Below the pieces are notes generated by a model that saw only the letters and a program-made list of their open reading frames with translations, made no database searches and had not been told where the DNA came from. Shown piece by piece: positions 1-11,232 of a stretch of 64,000 nucleotides of DNA. This stretch comes from Pseudocercospora fijiensis CIRAD86 (lineage: Eukaryota; Ascomycota; Dothideomycetes; Mycosphaerellales; Mycosphaerellaceae), in NCBI RefSeq assembly GCF_000340215.1, contig NW_006921534.1:5009847-5073846 (forward strand), read 5' to 3'. Numbering within the stretch: the first letter of the stretch is position 1; every line of letters begins with the position of its first letter. Position numbers and translations under genes: made by a program.

Positions 1-172
1 GGTTTTGGTACGCAGCGCTCGAAGCAGTGTTCGTTGAGCTTCTATCATTCGTTTTAGAGAAGTGGCTTTGATCCGCTGCGAGTTGTCTGCTTACCTCTAC
101 CAGCAATCTTGCATTCGCGAGCGCAGCTTGTTGGCGGACTTGGTCCATGATTTGTTGCTTTGCGTCGGCCAT
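1..172 (-). CDS. TIM13: Mitochondrial import translocase subunit Tim13 (5' part, runs off left edge)
   Basis: Small Tim chaperone of the intermembrane space; with Tim8 it escorts hydrophobic precursors to the inner membrane. Exon 1 is 95-172, starting ATG at 172 and reading MADAKQQIMDQVRQQAALAN, typical of the Tim13 N-terminal helix. A donor GTAAGC follows, then a 53-nt intron (42-94, ending ATAG). Exon 2 (1-41) continues in phase 0 with KLNEHCFERCVPKP. That contains the first half of the twin CX3C motif (CFERC). The second CX3C and the C-terminus lie outside the window. Family assignment rests on the motif and the conserved N-terminal helix; the intron junction is inferred from frame and splice signals. 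Confidence 0.9.
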   Translation of the reverse strand, partial: MADAKQQIMDQVRQQAALANARLLVEVSRQLAADQSHFSKTNDRSSTNTASSAAYQN

Positions 173-1843
173 GGTCGATAAGCTGGGATCACAGCTATAT
201 TGGTATTGCTGTGAGTGCGTTGTTTCTCTGTTGAATTAGGGTCGCAGTTATCCCAATGTAGCTGCACTTTGTCGATGTCGTCGCCTTGGAAGTGCTTGCG
301 GTCTGACCGCGGGAATGCTTGCGGCCGAGATTCGGTCGAGAGCCTGAGTGTAAACATCCATATCCCCTACCTCCTTCTCAGGCTCTTCATGGTGACTTCT
401 TCCGCTCTGTGTGTACCTTCCACGTCATCTCAGTTGCCATCACTTTCTTCTATATCTGGTTTAGCGGCTGGAAGAAGTCTTCTGTGAAGAGCCTGAGGAC
501 AAATGTCGCAAAGCGGCTATTCTATCCTTATAAGGATGCAGTCTATACTGAATAGCAGACCAACCACGCATTGTCGTCAAAAGTTATGTTAGAATTGATC
601 CTAGATATCGTTTCAAAGAAACAAAGCCTCTATATATTGTTGAGCATATTGTCAAAGATGCAGAAATGAAAATTACAAAACACTCCTTCGTAAGAAACGC
701 TATGCGAATAGCGTCTAGATTGCCTACAAAGGGCAGCAACACTGTATCCCTAGAAGGCTTCCAACCACCCGAGGACTATAAGAAATACCGATATAGATAG
801 CTCCAAGTGTTACCAGATAGCAGACGTAGATGTTAGTAATGCTGTAGGCCAGCAGGGCTAACAAGCCAGTCAGCTAGCTGTTAGCTTGAAAAGAGACCCG
901 GGCGCAATTTAGACACGATAGACCGCTAGCTTGCAGCTTGAATCCCTCTCGATCCACCTCTTCAATTTTCTTGCTTTAAGTTGAATACATCTTGTATTAT
1001 GCTGTCGTGTTTCGACTTTCAATCTAAAGGATTGTCTCCCGCTGGTTGTATAGCTTCTTAAATCTATAAGGATGTCTACTTGCATTAGTTAACTTTAGTC
1101 CTTAGACCCTTGCTAACGTAAGGAGCAGTAAGCAGGCAGCATCAGTTGAAAGTCCGATAGTGGAAGGTGCGTGTTGTGCCTGCCTCTGCTACTTGCGTTC
1201 AATCAGGAAGGGGCTGAAACGGAGATAGCATATCCCCCCTTCGACATGTTGGTTCACTTCTGTAGCACGCGCGCCGCATCAAACATCATCTCATAAGGCC
1301 AGAAGCTGCTGTGTAGTCACCTAGGCCACAAGACACACCTGCCTTCTTGGCGCTCACCGAGTCGACGTCGCAAGAGTTGTTCGAAGCCGCCCTGCGACGT
1401 CGCATTACCATAGGCAGTCTTATAAGCCCAATGCACACCAGCTGGCCAAAGCTAACGATCATCACACCGGGATGCTGCGCTGTTGTCAATATCTGAGGAC
1501 AGCCCTCGGGCTGCGAAGACTTCCTCACGTAGACATGGCCATCCTAAAGACACGAAGATCGCCAACCTTTCCTCACTAAGCATGCTTACAGATGATGTTA
1601 CAGCTATCACTGCTGATACTAAACCCATAAGAGACTGCCCGTGAAAGCTGCATTTATAACCAAGCTTTGAGCTTTGCGATCCTTGAGGTCAGCAAGGATC
1701 AGCGTCTGTGACAGTACCTCATCAAGAATTACCTCTTTTGATGTAGCTGGACATCAAAAGCAACATGCCGTGGTAACATCACAAACCATTCCAGATGACT
1801 TACTGATCCGCATTTTCCGACTACTTTTCAGTATCATCTCATA
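173..1843. other. Intergenic, no recognisable gene
   Basis: Upstream of TIM13 there are only short overlapping frames without family resemblance. From about 540 to 1130 the DNA is visibly richer in A+T than the surrounding genes. That could be a decayed repeat, but no terminal repeats or transposase motif are visible. Confidence 0.5.
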
Positions 1844-2972
1844 ATGCTCTTCTTCATCCTACTAACTATCAGCATCGCTCTTGCTTGCGAGACTGACGAA
1901 GATTGCAGTCTGAACGGCATTTGCTCCGAGTATGCTGGCGAATGCAAATGTGATGCTGGCTAGCGAGGCGAAGATTGTAGAGAGCTTGAAATCGTCCCTG
2001 CGAGAAGGGACACTGGGTACAATCGCACTGGTGAGAGCATTTCGAGTTGGTGTTTCAGTGTTGTACAAGATCCACACGATAAGGATTTCCATCATGCCTT
2101 CCTCTCTGAGTTCAGCAACCATTGCGGCCTCGACTACTGGTCGCCATACAGTCGGATCATACGAGCAGAGTCGAAGACAGGACCAGCTGGACCTTATATA
2201 TTTGCCGAAGAAGTCGTGGGCCATTTCGCTCACAATCCTACTGTAGTGTACAGTCCCGCGGATGAGCCGCACTTACCACACTACATTGGATGTCCGCAGA
2301 AGGTCCAAGACAAGTGCACTGATCCTAGCTTCCCGTGCGGACCTGGAAACTTCCACAATGGAGAAAGCGGCATTTCTGTCCTGTCCTCGCTAGACTTGAA
2401 GAAATGGAAACATCACGGCCAGGTTATCAAAGGTGAAAACAGCAAGAACTGGAACGCTGTCGTAACGAATCCTTCTCCTCTTCCACTACTCGAGGAAATT
2501 TTCTCTCGATCTTGCAGCTCTAGCTAACATGTGTTTACTCCACAGCGGCCTCGCAAAGGCACATAGGTTTGACGGAGAATACACACGTCTCAACAATGAT
2601 CAACCAATTTTCAGGAATCCAGCTGAGGACCCTTTCACCTAGCAGGATGTTCGTGGCAACTATCATATGTTGGTCCACTCTCTTGAGAAGGAAGGTGGGT
2701 TCGGCGACGGTCCCCAAGTCGGACGACATGCTTTCTCGCGCTCGATCAATGGTCCCTGGTCATTCAATACGAAGACGCTAGCCTTTAGTACGCTTGTGAA
2801 GTACGACGATGGGAGTGAGATCAACTTCTATCGTCGAGAACGGCCGCAGCTATTTTTCAGTGACGATGGGAATATAACGCCTCTGTACCTGACGACTGGT
2901 GTATAGGAGAAAGGTAGTCCCATGAGTTATTCGGTGATTGTGCCTTTTGGGGAAACTGATAAGGGTACCTGA
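1844..2972 (+). pseudogene. Broken secreted EGF-domain plus GH43/32-like beta-propeller protein
   Basis: From ATG 1844 the frame gives a signal peptide (MLFFILLTISIALAC), then an EGF-like module (cysteines through CKCDAG, then stop, then RGEDC). Next come propeller-like segments: HFAHNPTVVYSP, FHNGESGISVLSSLDLKKW, FRNPAEDPFT, NYHMLVHSLEKEGGFG, HAFSRSINGPWSF, RRERPQLFF. The EDPF...YHMLVH style is known from fungal glycosidase-like five-bladed propellers; the substrate is unknown. Three in-frame TAG codons interrupt it, at 1961, 2640 and 2904. The first replaces the Trp of the EGF consensus GWxGxxC, the second sits where EDPF-W-x-D is expected. Between about 2490 and 2545 the frame also shifts, through an intron ending CCACAG or an indel. 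It looks like a dead gene. Confidence 0.75.
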
Positions 2973-3973
2973 GCAGTCCAAAAGCGATTGTCTGTAAGAG
3001 CTGATATTTAGGGTTTAGGGTGGTTTACACCCTAGGCCCCAGGGGACTTGTATGTATCGATTCATACTGTCTTGCGCTTGCGACTCGCAAATTGATACTC
3101 GGAACTCCTTCGGAAAGTCCACACAACCGTGAGCTGTGCCAGCTGCCATGGGTTGTGAATTACAACCTCCGTCCAAAGGCGTTTACCACGATGAAGGCAC
3201 ATTTGCGCTGCATACTCTTCCGGGAGGCAGACGCATTTAATATTGGTGGCAGGTAGCGTGGTGAATTGAAGAAATGCACAACAATGCCTGGACGAGGTCA
3301 GCACCCCGATGTCGGTCCGTAAACACTTTCATTCTGACGCTCAACCCCGTCGCGCCACTCGTGCATATCGTAGAGGTCAATTATTTATCAGCAATTGGAG
3401 GCAGCGTGTGTGGTACAGTACCGTACAGGTATAGGGTTCTACGAAAGAAGAAGGAAAGAAGACCCGCGATTTGGCCCAGCCTCGACCAAGATCCTTGTCG
3501 GCGATCTTCCGCCAATGGAAAGGCCGTCCGAGCTTCGCAGCCCAAACGCTTCTGTCGTCAAACCACAGCGACGAGCCCGACGTCAGGCGTCACGAGTCCA
3601 CGGCACTGAACCATCCTCGCACTCCTTTTCTCACACCCGAACACGCATTGAACACCTGCCGTCCTGCTCTGCTCGAAAATATCCACCGCACTTGCTTATA
3701 GCATCACAGCCAGATCGGAACCTTCAACAATCAACGTTCGATTTCGAGATCCATCCGTGTGACGCGTGTCAGAAGATATCGGCTGCCCCGCGGAGGCCCT
3801 TTTGGTCACGACACGGCCACCAGTGCTTTGTCAATAGCAAGCAGTCGTCAAGCGCCCGCCCGCTCGATACAGTCACAGCAAGCCCTCGACAAACAAAGAA
3901 GCGATTCCTGCAGGCTCAGGAGCCCAGCTTTTCCTTTGCTCCACACAGCGGACCCTGACTACCTCTATTCACC
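2973..3973. other. Intergenic and long leader of IGO1
   Basis: Contains frames up to 187 codons (3395-3958), without homology signs; they probably belong to the 5' leader of IGO1. A short TTTAGGG doublet near 3007 is too small to be telomeric. Confidence 0.5.
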
Positions 3974-4504
3974 ATGGCCCTGAACCCACACCAGAAGAAC
4001 AAGGTGGACATCAGTTCGCTCACAGAGGAGGAACAAAAGCTGTTCAGATTATATGGCAAGCTTCCTAACAAGAAGGACCTCTTCAGCAAGAAGCTCCAGG
4101 AGCGCAAGTACTTCGACTCTGGCGACTATGCCATGTCCAAGGCAGGAAAGTCCGACAGTGGCTCTTTGGGAGGAGGCTTAGGTCGGGAGCACCCAACGTG
4201 AGTTCTTCGCTTTGCACAAGGTTACACAATTGCTGACAGACCCCGCAGACCCGAAAACATTCCCCATCTTTCGCAAGTACAGTCTGCTGGCACGCCCACC
4301 GGAGAGAATGGCCCCCGAGGCTCGATCTCTGGCGTTCCACCAAGCCTGCATCCAACCCCATCCCAGCAAAGCGGCAGTCCGGTCAAGGAGGGCTCGATCT
4401 TGCAGCGAGGAATGAGTGTGGATGAGCAAGACGGCGAGGAAATTGCACAAGCGGCCACATCTGCTGCGGAGAATGGTAACGGCGCCATTCCAATCAGACA
4501 ATAA
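3974..4504 (+). CDS. IGO1: Endosulfine family protein Igo1 (PP2A-B55 inhibitor)
   Basis: Small regulatory protein which, once phosphorylated by the Rim15/Greatwall kinase, inhibits PP2A bound to its B55/Cdc55 subunit and promotes quiescence and mRNA protection. Exon 1 is 3974-4197, exon 2 is 4249-4504, with a 51-nt GT-AG intron; joined CDS is 159 residues. The signature FDSGDYAMSKAGK lies at about residues 46-58, including the target Ser in FDSGDY. N-terminal residues (EEQKLFRLYGKLP) match the family helix. The C-terminal half is Ser/Pro/Gly-rich and likely disordered. The ATG lies in an ACC-ATG-G context. Length fits fungal Igo proteins. Confidence 0.93.
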
Positions 4505-5758
4505 ATTTCCATGGCGTTTGAAGGATGCTATGGAAATCGACGACCGGCAGTAGGAAGGTGACAAGAAAGTAGCTTCAGAGACATAGTGAGTTGCAAAATT
4601 TGGAGTGGACGAGGGAAAGCAGGAGTTCTACAATCACGGCCGATACGAAACGAGCATACGGAACTCGTTGGAACGGACCAGGGAAGGCAGCAGCGATTTG
4701 AGGTTCACTAAGGCGTCGGCACGCAGGCGTCCCGGAATGCGCACACTCTTGGTCATCACCACCGCATGAAGAAGTGACCCGATCACGGGACTTCGTAGAA
4801 GACTTGACATGACATGACTTTTTCTTTGAGTTAACACGCATGCATGAATTGACCATATCAAATGCTACTCTGTGGAGAGCAGAAATTAAGCTGTACTATG
4901 TATTCGAGTATCTATGATTTTAGCGGCACATCACTCTCACTGATGGACTCAAATCGCGCCAATCGATCGCAGAGTGACGCTAATGACAGGAGTCTTGGCA
5001 GACATGTGAAGCGCCAAGACCGACAAATTCATGAGATGTCGCTGCGCTTTTATCGACACGAATGAGGCAGAAGCGGGTGATCAGACCGAAGACAGGTGTT
5101 ATAAAATGGCTTTTCTTCATTGAATACTGCGATCTGCCACGAGAAATATGAAGTGGAAAGTGTCTTCGAAGCCCCCCAAAAAATCAAGCCAACATCATAT
5201 CCATGATTTGACGGCGCGCGCAACGAAAGAAAAAAAAAGAAGAGAAAGTCAACTTCTCTTGCCACCACCCGGGCTCGAACCCATAGATCATCATCAAAAA
5301 AACAGCAAAAAGTTCGGAATTCAAGTACCCCGTTTGAAATGAATTCCTACATCTTTACCTGATAATTTAATCAGGATTTTCAGGGTTTAGACGGTTTGCC
5401 CTTAGCCGTACTCGTCGCCGGAATTGAACTGATTGATGTTGTGATGATTTTCGGTGTCTGATAGTGTTGCGTCGTTACCGTTGAGCTAACCCGGGTTCGA
5501 CGGGGCTGGCGACTTGCTCTCGGATTGGAACCCGCGTTCGTCTGGGCTGGCGATGATTGTTGAATGGTTTGAAGTGTTTAAGTAGGTTGGCTTGGCTTGC
5601 TTGGCTTGGTTTGGTGGGGGTGGTGAGGGTTGAGGAGGAAGGTGCGTGAGTGAAGTGAAAGCCGTTGAGATTTGAATCTGAAGCTGCACTCTGCACTCTT
5701 CGACACACCACCTTGGCAGGACTCCTGCACAGCACACACCACACAGCACATCGACGAC
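4505..5758. other. Intergenic with tRNA-like words, no intact RNA gene
   Basis: No coding frame is convincing. On the minus strand 5259-5290 (GGGTTCGAGCCC) and 5470-5500 (GTTAGCTCAACGGTAACGAC) look like tRNA T- and D-arm words, but I could not fold either neighbourhood into a cloverleaf. 5560-5640 is rich in TTGG repeats. Confidence 0.4.
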
Positions 5759-7146
5759 ATGAGGCGACTGCTGAGTCTGATACTTGGTAAGCTGCCGTCG
5801 GCATCATTTGGCTGGCACTGGCACTTCGGTGGTGACCGTGGCCAGCAGCACGGCGATGCAGATCTGGTATTCGGTGTGGAGCTCACACTCACTGGCGCTC
5901 ATTGCGCAGTCGCGTTCCCCAACGGCACCACCACGGGTCTCGCTTCGATTGAAGGAGATGCTGCATATATCGAACTGATGCATGAGTGGGCGAAAATCGC
6001 GGCGGCAAACGACGGGCATCTTCGTTCCAAGGAATCTTATCCATTGCCATCACACTTCGTCGGCCAGTCGGAGTATGTCAATCCGGTCATGCAATTCAGC
6101 AACCCATGGTGGATCGATCGCATGTGGCGGAAGATGTACAACTCAGTCGATTGGGTGCCGCCGAACCTGGCTCTCGAGGATTTCCACTTTGACAACGCCA
6201 CCACCATACTTGAGGATAATCTCCGCACACTACGCGAAAAGTGTTTCGGGGCACTCGGTGAAGATCGGGAACTCGTCGAGCCATATACGGAGGTAGTACT
6301 GCCAATCTGGCTATACAGAGATGTCCCTCTGTACGACCAAGACATCCTCAGGGAGTACTGGGACCTTCGAGATGACCGTCAAACCACATCCACACCCTTC
6401 TGTTCCCTGACCAGCCGCATTTCAACTGCGATCCAGCACATCGGGTTCAGCAGATCCACCTTCCGTACCGCAAGTGACGTGAAGTTTGCTCGAGAATATG
6501 GCGGCGCGTGGCTGATGGGTCCACCAAGTTCGCCTGACATGCAGACCACAATGGCCTTGAAGATGCTTGGCCATGGTGGCTCGAGTGGAAGTGCCGTGGT
6601 CATAGTCGATACGCAGTCCACGGAGAGTCTGAACGTCACAAACGCTTGGGTGACTACCACGTCAAACACGCAGGGAAGGCCACATCAGAGCGTAGCAGGT
6701 GCTGCGATGCGCGGATTGTGGGTCAGGGATACCCATCAGGATTTGCCGGTCGATGCTTCCGATGCCAACGATCGCGAAACTTTGGTGAACGTTGTGGAAT
6801 CCTTGTTCTCAAGAATGCGCGAGAAAGGCTCATGCCGGTCAACCTTGGTAGGTCCGCAGGAACGACTAGTTGAATTTGTGCTGACGCTTCCGACGCTCCA
6901 TTGCAGATGCTGCTCATCGGCGACGGCACCCCACGAGAGTTTGACCACGCCATTCGAAAGCGTCTCTCGACTCAATGCCCATCAGCATCAATGGTGAGTC
7001 CTCCTTCTAATCCGCTTCTCGCAGCTGTCGGAGCGGCCGAATTGGCTCGAGAGGAATGGCACATCAGTCGGCATTGGCAAGCGAAGAAGAAGCAGTACGC
7101 CAATGGTTGTGGCTGCAGATGTCGCTATTACTATGAGGAGCTTTAG
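5759..7146 (+). CDS. Divergent Hsp70/actin-like ATPase-fold protein, function unknown
   Basis: Exon 1 is 5759-6847 and exon 2 is 6907-7146, joined in phase 0 across a 59-nt intron ending TTGCAG; product 442 residues. Near the start GVELTLTGAHCAVAF resembles a weak phosphate-1 loop of the Hsp70/actin fold. Exon 2 gives MLLIGDGTPREFDHAIRKRL and LLAAVGAAELAREEW, which recall the late nucleotide-site helices (IGG/GAA motifs) of fungal Hsp70-like proteins. The usual DxGGGT loop is not obvious, so ATPase activity is doubtful. A GTAAGC at 5787 could define an extra 5' intron, since the frame is open either way. A putative 31-nt intron at 6994 was discarded as too short. The gene is fairly sure, the family only tentative. 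Confidence 0.6.
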
Positions 7147-8612
7147 GTAAGGACTTGCTTCTTTGCAGATGCAAGCAGGCCGGATCTGTGGAAGCAGTGC
7201 TTTCGCCTTGGCCATGAGAAACTCTTCAACCTATTCACTGAAAGATCTTGCGATTTCCAATGGACGGTGCGGTCTGAATGGAGTAGCTGCCTCGCGTCTC
7301 GTTCATGGTCACCAGTTTCCAGGCAAGGTTTGTTGCTGCGTGGAAGAGACACAATTCCAGAAGCAGAGAAGTGGCAGCAGTGAGTGGGTAGCCCAGCGAT
7401 TTCAATTGATCCTCTATCATCTAGTTTGTTCAGGGCTTCTGTCCCATCGTACAACGTCTCGTGGAGGAATGGCCCCATATCCACAGTCTTCCTTGATACT
7501 GCCGCGGGATCTTGTGGCTCTGGGTCCATGATTGCACCGAGCAAGAGGCCCTCTGTTGGGGCAATAATCAACCAGATCACAGCACCGGCAAATGCACACT
7601 CAGCTTCGTGTTTTGGTGTCTGTTACGTGCTCAATGGCTTCGGCACATGTTGTACGAGAACCAGCTGTCCGAGGAGCAAAAGCGAAGAATCGCCCCTCGC
7701 CCTGGGAGCAGCAGTTTCTCGTCTTGTACATGCTGCTGCCACGCGTAGTGTGTCTCACACGCGTCCATCACACAAATGTGATATGAAGTCATACGCAAGC
7801 AGTCCACACGGCTCCTGCCGCTGGAGCCAGCCAAGAATGCGGGGAAACCCTGTGTCTGGATGCAAGTGCTGCAGGTACCAATGTCTCCGTGCTTTCTCAG
7901 CGATGGGCAGGGCATTGAGCTTACAAAAAAGTCGCTATTCTAGTCATGGAGTAGACAGAACATGACGAGGACACTTGTTCGAATGCGAGAGAAGTTGGAG
8001 ATCACGGGCTCGGGCTCGGGCTCGGGATCCGCGAGGCTTGGCCTGACGTCAGAAGGCTAGAGCTGGGTAACAACAAAGGTCGCGTAGAAAAGTTGGCTTT
8101 TATCAAATGGTATAGACCGGCAACCGGAACGGGCGCGGAAAGCAAATCTGGCGTCGCCGAAAATCAACCAGAGTCAGGTGGTTCTGCACGAGGCCTGTTC
8201 AAGTTGTCTGACGGCGGCAGAGCTCAGCCCCCCGCAAGCTGTCGTGTGCTTCGATTGCACGATACCTCGCCAGACCACACAATTCTACTCATAAATCACT
8301 TCATTTGGTGGCCAACTTGCGCAATTGCAGAAAACCGGCCATTCCCATAAATAGTCGCTCGATTTGATTGACGCTGCAAGGTACATCGATCAACCGGCAT
8401 CGGACTTGCCTGCTTCAAAGGTCACGCGACTGCCCTGTGATCATAGCTTTCCAGGAGAGCTCACCACTTCATAACCTTTCGTGACTTCACTTGCTTCTTC
8501 TTTGTCCACAACACAACAGCTTGCAACATCCAATCGACGGCACTCAACACGCGTACAAGCTAACCGCACTCCATCTCCATCAACACTTTCAAGCACAACT
8601 GAACCATTCAAC
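7147..8612. other. Intergenic with possible decayed minus-strand coding DNA
   Basis: On the minus strand one frame from about 7910 to 7146 reads coding-like stretches. They include HWYLQHLHPDTGFPRILGWL, and a hydrophobic segment followed by IMDPEPQDPAAVSRKTVDMG. It is broken by TGA and TAA codons and no family was recognised. A CGGGCT microsatellite lies at 8005-8026. The rest up to 8612 is the leader of the next gene. Confidence 0.35.
8005..8026. repeat. CGGGCT hexanucleotide microsatellite
   Basis: Three and two-thirds perfect copies of CGGGCT in intergenic DNA. Confidence 0.9.
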
Positions 8613-9388
8613 AGTGAGTCCACTACCCTCAGCCTCATCGTGTTTCACATCGCGTGAAGCTGTATGGAGTCATCCAAAGCCTCAATCGATGCTGCAAAGC
8701 TCGACCTAGCTTCAACAGTCTGCTGAAACTGCTCTATAGTGACCCGCACCCACAAGGCTACCGACCGTGACCACGCTGGCCTTGCCAATGGCACTGCTGC
8801 CCCAGAGGAGCATCTCCCACGCTACTTTGGCAAGGAGGGCTTCTCCGGCAACAACCCACAGAGCGTGAAGAAGCAAGGTGGCGGCAAAGGCAATTGGTGA
8901 GTGTGCTTCTTCACCCAACAGCTATCCGATTCCTTCCTGTCAACACTCCACCTCTCTGCCCTGACATCACTCTACGTCACCTGGAATGGAGCTCCTTTAC
9001 AACAAATGAGGAGTATCAACTACTCTTACAATCGTCAAAGCAATGCTACACAAATCCTGCTGAGCACATTCTGCTCCAACGCCATGCTCATGCACCCCGT
9101 CACACTCATACTAACATGATTCGATATAGGGGTCAAGCAGGCACCTCTGAGCTCGAAGATTACAACTACAACATGGCCAAGCCCAAGCGCCGCAGCAACT
9201 CGAGCTCCATGGCCGCCGGTCACAACATGTTCAAGACCAAATTTGAAGACACCGATCCAGAGGCTTTGGTCGAATACGACGAGGATATCCACGGCCCAGA
9301 CCAGCACGAGCTGGAGAAGATGTCCACTTCCAGCTCGGCCGACACTATGGCCAGCGTTGAAGAGGAGGACTTGAAGGACACCAAGTAA
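8613..9388 (+). CDS. STF2: Stf2-like ATPase-stabilising / RNA-binding small protein with split start codon
   Basis: Yeast Stf2 and relatives are small basic proteins linked to F1F0-ATPase inhibitor stabilisation, RNA binding and desiccation tolerance. The product begins MTRTHKATDRDH, as in yeast (MTRTNK). The A of ATG is base 8613, the last base of exon 1. TG is 8740-8741, after a 126-nt intron (GTGAGT...CTATAG). Exon 2 is 8740-8896; exon 3 is 9130-9388 after a 233-nt intron (GTGAGT...GATATAG). The joined CDS gives 138 residues. The core LPRYFGKEGFSGNNP plus KKQGGGKGNWG is the family signature. The C-terminal half is acidic and Ser-rich, longer than in yeast. Junctions are inferred from frame and homology. 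Confidence 0.82.
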
Positions 9389-9732
9389 GATGCTGGCTCT
9401 GTAAAGCTCAACCAGCCATGCCAACACCCAGAGAGGTGAGATGACGAAACAACTGTTACAACCACAAGATCACGAATGGCGTTTAACTATGGCGAGAGCC
9501 TCTTAGAGTGCTCTTTCGCTGGCGAGGAGTTGAGGAGGATATGAGAAATGAAATGAAACCAATACTCTGAAGTGTACTGTTACCAACATAGCAAGCGTGA
9601 TCGAGACTGAATGATCATTGCTTGATGCATTTGACGAAGACGATCATCATTGTGCCTGCCGTTTCATTTTGGTATCTGTGTTTTTCATGGTAGGCCAGGC
9701 ACCTCATTCACATCATGCCGCCCATTCACCTC
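9389..9732. other. Convergent 3' flanks
   Basis: Lies between the ends of STF2 and the SDR gene; only untranslated sequence is visible. Confidence 0.6.
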
Positions 9733-10744
9733 CTAACCGTTCACAATAGCACCACCATTGGCATGTATAGTCTGACCACTCAGCTGCGAGCTGTCCGTGG
9801 AAGCAAGGAAGACCAAGCAGGTGGCAATCTCAGATGGCTGAGCAGGTCGTCCCATGGGACTGGTGAATTGCTTCTGCTGCTCTTCTCCCATCGTCGCCGG
9901 GATCAATGGCGTCCAGACTGGACCTGGAGCGACGGCATTGACACGAATACCTTTCGAGACGAACTGGTTGCTCAGAGCGCGGGTGAAGGATACGATTGCG
10001 CCTTTCGTTGAAGTGTAGTCGAGGAGATCTGGTCGGCCGATGTAGGCGTTGATCGAGGCGTTGTTGATGATGGTGTCGCCGCGCTTCATGTGTGGGAGCA
10101 GGTATTTGGAGAGGAAGAAGAATGCTGTTGATGGTAGTATGAAAGTTAGTCGGGATGCGTGTGTGTATGTGGCTTTGGTTGTGCTTACGATGAATGTTGG
10201 TGTCGAAGGTCTCTAGCCACTGCTCTTCCGATAGCTCGGTGATGTCGTTCTTGACCATTTGATAGGCGTGGTTGTTGAAGAGGATGTTGACGTGTCCCAG
10301 CTGCTTCAATGCTTCGTGTGCGACCTTCTTGCAGGCGTCTTTGCCTTTGAGATTGACTTCGTATGTGAAGCATTTTCGACCGTGTTTCTCCACGAGCTTC
10401 TTCGTCTCCTCTGCGTCCTCTTTCTCTTCTGGCAGGTAGGTGATGAAGCTGTCTGCACCTTCCATGGCGAAGAGGACTGCTGTTGCTCGTCCGATCCCTG
10501 AGTCTCCGCCGGTGATCAGGGCTTTTCTGTCTTTGAGCTTGCCGGCTGCTTGGTAGAGCTTGTAGCCGCCTTCGGGCGTGGGTACGTATTCGGTCGACGG
10601 CGATGGGTCCATGTTGGCCTGCTTTCCTGGGACATTCTGATGTTGGATTTCCGGCTGGAAGCCTTTTGCTTGTCAGTGAGACGTGCAGGTAGACTGCGAT
10701 GGGGTATACTGACCACTCTCGAACTGCTTCTTGTCTGATGACAT
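9733..10744 (-). CDS. NAD(P)-dependent short-chain dehydrogenase/reductase
   Basis: Exons on the minus strand: 10714-10744, 10189-10662 and 9733-10124, joined across 51- and 64-nt introns; 298 residues. It starts MSSDKKQFESGFQPEIQHQN, typical of fungal members of the glucose-dehydrogenase-like (YhxD/YghA) SDR group. The Rossmann motif TGGDSGIG is near residue 58, with NNH later; catalytic Ser lies in NNASINAY and the YTSTK motif supplies Tyr and Lys. The C-terminal GQTIHANGG matches classical SDRs. Substrate cannot be read from sequence. It is transcribed away from FMT1 and shares a roughly 490-bp upstream region with it. Confidence 0.88.
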
Positions 10745-11232
10745 TTTGGAGTCACTGTTGTCAGTCGAAGAGGATTCCAAAGACGGGAAGTCAATCGACT
10801 AGAACGCAAGAGGTCGCAGCAGGACTCAAAGACTTTGTGTGGTTTTTACTCGCCTTCACGATGCACTGCATGATGAGCTCGTTACGTCACAATGTGTGCG
10901 ATGGAGAAGGCTCTCGACAGTCTGCATCTCGCCGATGTCTCTGTCACAGTGCCTTGGCATATTCTCCGTGCTATCAGTGTGGCCCGTCGTAGCGAGACGA
11001 CGTATCTGAGCGTAGTACATGAAAGGAAGGGAATTGGAATTGGAATTGGAATTGGAATTGGAAGTGCAGTCTTGGCGTCGAGACGGAGACGCGAAACTGA
11101 CGCGCATCAGATTCTGATCCCTGCTCGAGGCTTCGCTGACCAACTTCGCTACAGTACAAACAACTGCTTGTTGTTGTTTCGATGGATTGGCGATGGTAAT
11201 CATGTCAATTTCGAGACGTCCTCGGCATCACC
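10745..11232. promoter_or_regulatory. Divergent promoter between SDR and FMT1
   Basis: The 488-bp spacer separates two start codons facing away from each other. It contains the GGAATT hexamer array at 11030-11062; no TATA box stood out. Confidence 0.5.
11030..11062. repeat. GGAATT hexanucleotide microsatellite
   Basis: Five perfect GGAATT copies plus GGA, about 170 bp upstream of the FMT1 start. Confidence 0.95.

Noticed and set aside
3007..3020. TTTAGGG doublet as telomeric repeat
   Set aside because: Only two copies inside a gene-rich region; chance or a trivial internal motif.
3395..3958. 187-codon plus-strand frame upstream of IGO1
   Set aside because: Low-complexity composition, no domain, overlaps another long frame and sits where the IGO1 leader is expected.
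5259..5510. tRNA-like words on the minus strand (GGGTTCGAGCCC; GTTAGCTCAACGGTAACGAC; GTTCAATTCCGG)
   Set aside because: No combination gives a paired acceptor stem, D-stem and T-stem, even allowing an insert like that in tRNA-Glu.
6994..7024. A 31-nt GT-AG intron in the Hsp70-like gene
   Set aside because: Too short to splice, and reading through gives the expected LLAAVGAAELARE motif.
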